A stretch of DNA of 28,568 nucleotides, from assembly GCA_017411945.1 (NCBI GenBank), contig JAFQPD010000131.1, forward strand, positions 1 to 28,568, given 5' to 3'. The notes under the pieces are model-generated. The model searched no databases, was not told the origin of the DNA, and worked only from the letters and a program-made list of their open reading frames with translations. This document shows, piece by piece, positions 23,331-28,568 of the stretch. Source of the stretch: Mailhella sp. (GTDB lineage Bacteria; Desulfobacterota; Desulfovibrionia; Desulfovibrionales; Desulfovibrionaceae). A program made the position numbers and the translations under genes. Position 1 is the stretch's first letter. Every line of letters begins with the position of its first letter.

Positions 23331-24578
23331 CTAGTCCTCGTACTTCTTCAGCACCAGGCAGCCGTTCGTGCCGCCAAAGCCGAGGGCGTTGACGATGGCG
23401 TACTTCGGGTCGAGCTTCTTAGTGCCCTCTGCCATGTAGTTGAGGTCGCACTCGGGGTCGGGGTTCTCAAGGTTGATGGTGCCGGGCACCATGCCGCTCT
23501 GCAGGGTGAGGGCGGCGAAGATGCTGGACACGCCGCCGGAAGCGCCGAGCAGATGGCCGATCTGGGACTTCACGCCGGTGATGGCGAGGTCCTTGGCGTG
23601 TTCGCCGAACACGGCGTGCAGGGCCTTGGTCTCGGCGGAGTCGTTGGCATGGGTGGAGGTGCCGTGCGCGCTCACATAGTCGATGAGGCCGGCTTCCACC
23701 CCGGCATCAGCAAGGGCGGCCTTGATGCAGGCGACCATGCCGGCGCCGGATTCGAGGGGGGCCACCATATGGTTGGCGTCGTCGGAGGCGCCGAAGCCGA
23801 GCACTTCGGCGTAGATCCTGGCGCCGCGGGCCTTGGCGTGTTCGAGGGTCTCGAGCATGAGCAGGCCGGCGCCTTCGCCCATGACGAAGCCGGAACGATC
23901 GGAATCGAAGGGGCGGGAAGCCTTTTCGGGCTCGTCCTGGTACTTGGTGCACAGGGCCTTCATGGAAGTGAAGCCGGAAATGCCCATGCCGCAGATGGTG
24001 GCTTCGGCGCCGCCGGTGATGATGGCGTCGGCACGGCCGAGCACGAGCTGGTCATAGGCGCAGCCGATGGCGTGCAGGGCGGAAGCGCAGGCACTGGTGG
24101 ACACCACGTTGATGCCCTTGGCTCCGGTTTCGATGGCAACGAGGCCGGGGGCCATGTTGGCGATGACCATGGGGATGTAGAAAGGCGACACGCGGCGGGG
24201 ACCGGCGGTGCGCAGCTTCTCATGGAAATCCTCAAGGGTCTTGAGGCCGCCGAGGCCCACGCCCAGCACCACGCCGATGCGATGGGCGTTGTTCTCGTCG
24301 ATGACGAGGCCGGCATCCTTCATGAGGTCGATGGAGGCGCACACGGCGAACTGGCTGAAGCGGTCCATCTTCCGGCATTCCTTGGGATTGATGTAGGCTT
24401 CAGGATCGAAATTCTTGACTTCGCCCGCGATATGAGTGGGATAATCGGTGGAGTCGAACAGCGTGATGGGGCCGATGCCGGACTTGCCGGCAAGAAGGGC
24501 TTCCCAGCTGGTCTCGATGTCGTTGCCCAGCGGGGTGATGGCCGAAAGGCCGGTGATGACGATACGTTTGCGTTCCAC
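23331..24578 (-). CDS. fabF: 3-oxoacyl-ACP synthase II
   Basis: A 415-residue condensing enzyme that elongates acyl-ACP with malonyl-ACP. Catalytic triad visible: C164 in STSACASA, H305 in SAHGTSTHAND and H342 in GHLLGASGG. MERKRIVITGLSAITPLGND is the normal N-terminus, so the start is taken at GTG (24576-24578), with CGGAG nine bases upstream; no ATG is available at a better position. It follows acpP after a 219-base gap holding two strong hairpins. Confidence 0.97.
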   Translation of the reverse strand: MERKRIVITGLSAITPLGNDIETSWEALLAGKSGIGPITLFDSTDYPTHIAGEVKNFDPEAYINPKECRKMDRFSQFAVCASIDLMKDAGLVIDENNAHRIGVVLGVGLGGLKTLEDFHEKLRTAGPRRVSPFYIPMVIANMAPGLVAIETGAKGINVVSTSACASALHAIGCAYDQLVLGRADAIITGGAEATICGMGISGFTSMKALCTKYQDEPEKASRPFDSDRSGFVMGEGAGLLMLETLEHAKARGARIYAEVLGFGASDDANHMVAPLESGAGMVACIKAALADAGVEAGLIDYVSAHGTSTHANDSAETKALHAVFGEHAKDLAITGVKSQIGHLLGASGGVSSIFAALTLQSGMVPGTINLENPDPECDLNYMAEGTKKLDPKYAIVNALGFGGTNGCLVLKKYED

Positions 24579-24711
24579 TCGGATGTCTCCGTTTTGCTTG
24601 GGATGCTCTCCCGGCGGGCCGGGTCTGCATGCTGCGCTCCGCTCAGAACGCAGACAGACAGGCCGTACCGAAGGACCTCTCCTTCCTGCGGGCGGCTTGC
24701 CGGGCTGAGGC

Positions 24712-24775
24712 GTCCTTTAATAAGGACAGGCTGCATGGCACACTAAGATGCCGGGAAGCCCTAGCTCCCCGGCAT
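24712..24775 (-). other. Two hairpins between acpP and fabF
   Basis: ATGCCGGGAAGC (24748-24759) and GCTCCCCGGCAT (24764-24775) give a 12-bp stem with one wobble and a four-base loop, 22 bases past the acpP stop. GTCCTT/AAGGAC with loop TAAT follows (24712-24727). Neither has a T-tract on the minus strand. They could protect the acpP message or allow partial termination. The remaining bases to the fabF start contain nothing else I can identify. Confidence 0.5.
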
Positions 24776-24797
24776 ACTATGACGAAGCAGGGAAAGC

Positions 24798-25031
24798 TTA
24801 GGCCTGCTTGCTCTGCACGTAGGCGATGGCGTCCTTCACCTTGAGGATCTTCTGAGCGTCTTCGTCAGCGATCTCAACGCCGAAGGCTTCTTCGAAAGCC
24901 ATGATGAGCTCGGTGAGGTCAAGGGAGTCGGCGCCGAGGTCTTCGATGAAGGAAGCTTCGGGGGTGACTTCTTCTTCAGTGAGGCGGAGCTGTTCGGCAA
25001 CGATCTGCTTGATTTTGGCTTCGATGGACAT
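24798..25031 (-). CDS. acpP: Acyl carrier protein
   Basis: A 77-residue acidic four-helix carrier. S36 in DLGADSLDLTELIM is the phosphopantetheine attachment site; SIEAKIKQIVAEQL is the usual first helix. GGAGG six bases upstream is a strong ribosome binding site. Hairpins lie on both sides of the gene (24748-24775 downstream, 25112-25142 upstream), consistent with separate control of its high expression. Confidence 0.98.
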   Translation of the reverse strand: MSIEAKIKQIVAEQLRLTEEEVTPEASFIEDLGADSLDLTELIMAFEEAFGVEIADEDAQKILKVKDAIAYVQSKQA

Positions 25032-25111
25032 GATTCCCTCCAGAGGGTGTTTTTGGTTTTCCTTGGGCCGGGGCCTGAGGAGTTCCCGGTCGATCCTTGA
25101 TAAGAGGCTTT

Positions 25112-25142
25112 CGCCAGCCCCGCGGCTCGTGCAGGGCTGGCG
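25112..25142 (-). other. Hairpin between fabG and acpP
   Basis: CGCCAGCCC (25112-25120) and GGGCTGGCG (25134-25142) form a perfect 9-bp stem with a 13-base loop, 11 bases past the fabG stop. No T-tract follows on the minus strand. Confidence 0.5.
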
Positions 25143-25153
25143 GGCCGAAATTC

Positions 25154-25897
25154 CTAGCAGTACAGGCCGCCGTTGACGGCGATGACCTGACCGGTGATGT
25201 ACGAGGCCTTGTCGGAAGCAAGGAAGGCCACGGCATCGGCGATGTCCTGGGCGGAGCCGAGGCGGCCGAGGGGGATGGCGCCGGCATAGGCTTTCTTCTG
25301 CTCTTCGGTGAGCGCGGCGGTCATGTCGGTCTCGATGAAGCCGGGGGCCACTGCGTTCACAGTGATGGAGCGGCCGCCGAGTTCCTTGGCGGCGGACTTG
25401 GTCATGCCGATGAGGCCGGCCTTGGCGGCGGAGTAGTTTATCTGGCCGGGGTTGCCCATCTGCCCGACCACGGAAGAAATGTTGATGATGCGGCCGTGGC
25501 GCTGGCGGGCCATGATCTTGGCGGCTTCGCGCAGGAACAGGAAGGCTCCGCGCAGGTTAGTGCCAAGCACGCTGTCGAAGTCCTCGTCCTTCATGCGGAG
25601 CACGAGGCCGTCGCGGGTGATGCCGGCATTGTTCACCAGCACGGAGAGTTCGACCTTGCCCTTCACCTCGTCGGCGAAGAAGGCGGCCACCTGCTCGGCG
25701 TCGGCAGAGTCCACGCGGAAGGCGCGGGCAGAGCCGCCTGCGGCCTCTATCTCGGCAACGACGGCGTCGGCCGCTTCAGGACGGCTCACATAGGTGAAGA
25801 AGATCTGGTAGCCGGCCGCAGCAAGGGTGAGGGCTATGGTGCGCCCGATGCCGCGGGAGCCGCCGGTGACGACGGCGGTAGGAGTAAGCTCGCTCAT
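25154..25897 (-). CDS. fabG: 3-oxoacyl-ACP reductase
   Basis: A 247-residue short-chain dehydrogenase reducing 3-oxoacyl-ACP with NADPH. Seen: the dinucleotide loop TGGSRGIG (11-18), NNAG (89-92), N114 in GTNLRG, and the catalytic S142, Y155, K159 (each four positions beyond E. coli S138, Y151, K155). The start MSELTPTAVVTGG is preceded by CAGGAG; the much longer open frame upstream is fabH in another frame. Lies 59 bases after fabH. Confidence 0.97.
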   Translation of the reverse strand: MSELTPTAVVTGGSRGIGRTIALTLAAAGYQIFFTYVSRPEAADAVVAEIEAAGGSARAFRVDSADAEQVAAFFADEVKGKVELSVLVNNAGITRDGLVLRMKDEDFDSVLGTNLRGAFLFLREAAKIMARQRHGRIINISSVVGQMGNPGQINYSAAKAGLIGMTKSAAKELGGRSITVNAVAPGFIETDMTAALTEEQKKAYAGAIPLGRLGSAQDIADAVAFLASDKASYITGQVIAVNGGLYC

Positions 25898-25956
25898 GAC
25901 ACGCTCCTGAATGAGGGGATGATAAGCGCATTCAGCAAAAATGACAACGGAGAAAC

Positions 25957-26961
25957 TTAGGCAAGAAGCGCGGAACCCCAGGTCATGCCGCTGCCGAAGC
26001 TGGTGAGCAGGACCTTCTGCCCGGGTTCGAGGCGGCCCGACTTGCGGGCATCGGCCATGGCCAGGGGGAGTGTGGCGGCCGAGGTGTTCCCGTAGTGCTG
26101 CACGTTGGCGAAGACCTTGTCCTCTCCAAGCCCAAGGCGTTCGCCCACGGCTTTGATGATGCGCAGGTTGGCCTGATGGGGGATGAAGAGATCCACATCC
26201 TCGAAGCCCATGCCGTTGCGCTCGAGCAGGCCCAGGCTCTCTTCGGCCATGTTGCGCACGGCGTGCTTGAACACGGCCATGCCCTGCATGGAGACGAACC
26301 ATTCGGGGCCGATGCTGTCGCCAACCTTGATGCGGGCGTCGGTGCCGCCGCCTATCTGGATGAGTTCGCGGAGCGAGCCGTCGGCGGCGCACGAAACGTC
26401 GGCCACCTTCCACAGGGGCTTCTCGCAGGAGGAGCGCAGGACCACGGCCCCGGCGGCATCGCCGAAGAGCACGCAGGTGGCGCGGTCGGTGAAGTTGGTG
26501 CGGCGGCTCAGCGACTCGCAGGCCACGAGCAGGACGACGGCTTCAGGATGCAGGGCGAGAGTGGCGCGGGCAAGCTCCAGCCCGTACACGAAGCCGGTGC
26601 AGGCGGCATTGAAGTCCATGCACATCACGCGGCCCATGCGGCCGGAAGAAGCGGAGATGCCGAGCTTGCCTGCGATGACGCAGGACGTGCTGGGGCTGAG
26701 ATGCTCGGGCGTGCAGGTGGCGACGAAGAGATGCGTCACGTCTTCTGGGGCAAGTCCGGCTTCGCTCAGCGCGGCGCGGGCGGCTTCCACGCCGCAGTCG
26801 GAACCGTTGGCGTCGTCGTCGAGGATATGACGCTCCTTGATGCCGGTGCGCGTGGTGATCCACTCGTCGGAGGTCTCCACCATTTTCTCGAGGTCAGCAT
26901 TGGTGAGCACGCGAGAAGGGACAGAAGAGCCGAGACCGCAGATGTAGCAGGGATGGTTCAT
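25957..26961 (-). CDS. fabH: 3-oxoacyl-ACP synthase III
   Basis: A 334-residue initiating condensing enzyme using acetyl-CoA (or branched starters) and malonyl-ACP. The triad is C121 (NAACTGFVYG), H262 (IPHQANLRI) and N292 (GNTSAATLPL). MNHPCYICGLGSSVPSRVL is the normal start, with TSDEWITTRTGI just after it; the longer open frame upstream is rejected because it covers repeat-like, hairpin-rich sequence. No clear ribosome binding site stands before the ATG. A structured 307-base gap separates it from plsX. Confidence 0.96.
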   Translation of the reverse strand: MNHPCYICGLGSSVPSRVLTNADLEKMVETSDEWITTRTGIKERHILDDDANGSDCGVEAARAALSEAGLAPEDVTHLFVATCTPEHLSPSTSCVIAGKLGISASSGRMGRVMCMDFNAACTGFVYGLELARATLALHPEAVVLLVACESLSRRTNFTDRATCVLFGDAAGAVVLRSSCEKPLWKVADVSCAADGSLRELIQIGGGTDARIKVGDSIGPEWFVSMQGMAVFKHAVRNMAEESLGLLERNGMGFEDVDLFIPHQANLRIIKAVGERLGLGEDKVFANVQHYGNTSAATLPLAMADARKSGRLEPGQKVLLTSFGSGMTWGSALLA

Positions 26962-27268
26962 AGAGATGCCCGAATGTCCCTCCAAAACCGATAGGAAGCG
27001 GAGGGGAACACTCTTTTGAAGACAGGACGAGCCAGACGGCATTGCCCTGAGGAGGAGCCGCGCATTTCCCTCAGAGGGGCGAAGCGGCTGAGAGGCGCCC
27101 TGCCCGCGCAAAGGGCAGGCAGGAGCGAACTGACACGCCGGGGGCAGGGAGCCCGCCCCCGTGCGCAAAAAGAGATTCGCAGAGCGCACCCCGGGGAAGG
27201 ATGCGTTCCACAGGCCCGAAGGCCCGCACGCCGATTTCCAGAAAGGAAAAGCAGCGGAAGCAGCCGCA
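26962..27268. repeat. GC-rich hairpin cluster between plsX and fabH, possible interspersed repeat
   Basis: No gene. The gap holds a row of small stem-loops: CTCAG/CTGAG (27070-27092), CCTGCCC/GGGCAGG with a seven-base loop (27099-27119), CGGGGGC/GCCCCCG (27139-27161) and GGCC-CGAA-GGCC (about 27213-27224). Open frames cross it in several phases, but none has a start signal or recognisable protein. The density of short stems in an otherwise tightly packed operon resembles a REP-type or other interspersed repeat insertion. Repeat status is not shown by this window alone. Confidence 0.4.
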
Positions 27269-28318
27269 CTACAGAGACATAGCGTAGCTGGAAAGTTCTT
27301 CGTTGGCGCTGATGGCTTCCACCAGACGCTGCTGGGTACCCTTGGCAATATAGGAGTTGGCCAGCTTGACCGCACTGCTTATGGCCTTGGGGTTGGACTT
27401 GCCATGGCACACGATGGCGATGCCCTTGAGGCCGAGCAGGGGCGCACCGCCGTACTCGGCATAGTCCACCACCTTCTTGAAGTTCTTGAAGGCGGGCATG
27501 GAGAGCATGGCGCCGAGCTTGGGCAGGAGGCCGTTGCTCGTGAGCTCGCGCTTGAGCAGATGGCGGATGGCACGCGCCAGACCTTCGCTCAGCTTGAGGG
27601 CCACATTGCCCACGAAGCCGTCACACACCACTACATCCACATCGCCGGTGAACAGGTCACTGCCTTCGGCATTGCCGACGAAGTTGATGTGCGCGGCCTG
27701 CTTGAGCAGGTCGTAGCTCTCCTTCACGAGAGAATTGCCCTTGCCTTCCTCTTCACCGTTGCTCAGTACAGCGACGCGGGGATCCTCGTAACCAAGGATA
27801 TCCTTGACGAAGGTCGCGCCCATAACGGCGAACTGGAACAGGTGGTGAGGACGACATTCCGCGTTGGCACCCACATCCAGAAGGAGCATGGGGGACTTTT
27901 CCGTAGGAATGAGAGAGGCCAGAGCGGGGCGTTCCACGCCGGGGATGCGCCCGATGATGAACATGCCGCAGGCATAGGCCACACCGGAATTGCCGGCGCT
28001 TATGAAGGCGTCGGCTTCGCCCTGACGGACCAGCTTGCAGGCCACATGCATGGAGGAATCGCGTTTGCCGCGCACGACTTCAGACGGCTTGTCGGTCATC
28101 TCTATGGTCTGGGTGGCGTTCACCACCTCATAGAGCTCACCTTCGCCATCTTCCGCCTTGAGCTCCGCAAGGACTTTGCGGATCTCTTCCTCTATGCCGA
28201 CGAGGACGACTTTGGCCCCGGTCTCACGGGCACCCTGAAGAGCTCCGGGAACGACCACGGAGGGGCCGAAATCCCCTCCCATGGCGTCCACGGCGAGTCT
28301 TGCGCGATTACTGCTCAT
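27269..28318 (-). CDS. plsX: Phosphate acyltransferase PlsX
   Basis: A 349-residue enzyme converting acyl-ACP to acyl-phosphate for phospholipid synthesis, at the membrane surface. It starts MSSNRARLAVDAMGGDFGPS, containing the invariant DAMGGD, with AFISAGNSGV, LLDVGANAEC and the C-terminal GGAPLLGLKGIAIVCHG segment. The ATG at 28318 lies inside the end of rpmF (11-base overlap), and no good ribosome binding site is visible, so coupling to rpmF translation is likely. Forty further upstream residues in frame are rejected. rpmF-plsX is a classic pair. Confidence 0.96.
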   Translation of the reverse strand: MSSNRARLAVDAMGGDFGPSVVVPGALQGARETGAKVVLVGIEEEIRKVLAELKAEDGEGELYEVVNATQTIEMTDKPSEVVRGKRDSSMHVACKLVRQGEADAFISAGNSGVAYACGMFIIGRIPGVERPALASLIPTEKSPMLLLDVGANAECRPHHLFQFAVMGATFVKDILGYEDPRVAVLSNGEEEGKGNSLVKESYDLLKQAAHINFVGNAEGSDLFTGDVDVVVCDGFVGNVALKLSEGLARAIRHLLKRELTSNGLLPKLGAMLSMPAFKNFKKVVDYAEYGGAPLLGLKGIAIVCHGKSNPKAISSAVKLANSYIAKGTQQRLVEAISANEELSSYAMSL

Positions 28319-28493
28319 CGGCGGCGACAGCTTCCACCTGGCGGCCATCGTACTTGCCGCAGGCGGGGCAGACGGAATGGGGCTTGGTGGGAGCACCGCA
28401 GGAGCAGTAGATGACGGTGGGCTTAGCCACACGGTCATGGGAACGACGCATACCCTTCTTGGAGTGGGACTTCTTGTTCTGCTGAACGGCCAT
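28308..28493 (-). CDS. rpmF: Ribosomal protein L32
   Basis: A 61-residue large-subunit protein. It begins MAVQQNKKSHSKKGMRRSHD, the standard L32 opening, and has a zinc ribbon with C30, C32, C42 and C45, the zinc-binding form of L32 (some genomes have a second, Cys-free copy used in zinc shortage). CGGAG lies eight bases before the ATG. It overlaps plsX and follows the end of yceD by 31 bases. Confidence 0.97.
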   Translation of the reverse strand: MAVQQNKKSHSKKGMRRSHDRVAKPTVIYCSCGAPTKPHSVCPACGKYDGRQVEAVAADEQ

Positions 28494-28524
28494 GGTTTTT
28501 CTCCGTATGCGGAAACGGGGCTCT

Positions 28525-28568
28525 TTAGCCCTGTCGTTTCACTTTCAGTTGACGCAGAGCAGCCAGAC
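28525..28568 (-). CDS. YceD/DUF177 family protein, last 13 residues only
   Basis: From the right edge the minus strand reads LAALRQLKVKRQG and then TAA (28525-28527). Short Leu/Lys-rich endings of the type DPRLAALRxLK are typical of the YceD (DUF177) protein, which is encoded just before rpmF in most proteobacteria and is linked to 23S rRNA accumulation. Only position and this tail support the call. Confidence 0.55.
   Translation of the reverse strand, partial: LAALRQLKVKRQG

Noticed and set aside
21622..24746. Two long plus-strand open frames (570 and 491 codons) opposite glyA and fabF
   Set aside because: Antisense shadows of two full-length, well-recognised enzymes, with no start signals.
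26962..27375. N-terminal extension of fabH to 472 residues
   Set aside because: FabH proteins start at the chosen Met; the extra part reads through hairpin-rich non-coding sequence and into plsX.

Overview
The window is GC-rich bacterial chromosome from what looks like a member of the Desulfovibrionaceae (Desulfovibrio/Bilophila-like; genus not resolvable by eye). The main reason is gene order: yceD-rpmF-plsX-fabH-fabG-acpP-fabF-glyA followed by a cytidine/dCMP-type deaminase, ribD, ribE, ribH, nusB, leuS, lptE, holA, radC and lon, all on the minus strand, which is the arrangement I recall from Desulfovibrio genomes. No tRNA, rRNA, CRISPR array, transposase or prophage gene was seen.

Left part (1-7,850). 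A galU gene runs off the left edge. Next comes a metal-resistance locus: a P-type Zn/Cd/Pb ATPase and an MBL-fold hydrolase on the minus strand, divergent from a CadR/PbrR-type MerR regulator, with a textbook 19-bp-spaced MerR operator between them. Then follows a plus-strand operon of two short genes that together look like one RdgC protein split in two, followed by two DppB/DppC-type ABC permease genes with no ATPase or binding protein alongside. It ends in two consecutive hairpins.

Middle (7,850-10,660). A 352-residue protein I do not recognise, with its own good promoter, and a 14-helix-type MFS drug-efflux-like transporter.

Right part (10,654-28,568). Two long minus-strand transcription units. 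Unit 1 (reading right to left) couples ribosomal protein L32 to the type II fatty acid synthesis core (PlsX, FabH, FabG, AcpP, FabF) and ends with glyA and a terminator. Unit 2 starts with the deaminase and carries riboflavin genes ribD, ribE, ribH (ribBA, which I expect between ribE and ribH, is absent), then nusB, leuS, lptE, holA, radC and lon.

Most unusual observation. The 3' ends of the two best-defined operons (after dppC, plus strand; after lon, minus strand) carry the same RNA architecture: purine arm, small hairpin, pyrimidine arm, 3 nt, then a second pyrimidine arm that is an exact mirror of the first. The two copies differ in sequence but keep both the Watson-Crick and the mirror (Hoogsteen, triple-helix) complementarity and share a similar 3' tail. 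They look like members of a triplex-capable terminator or 3'-end element family. The second point of interest is the split RdgC.
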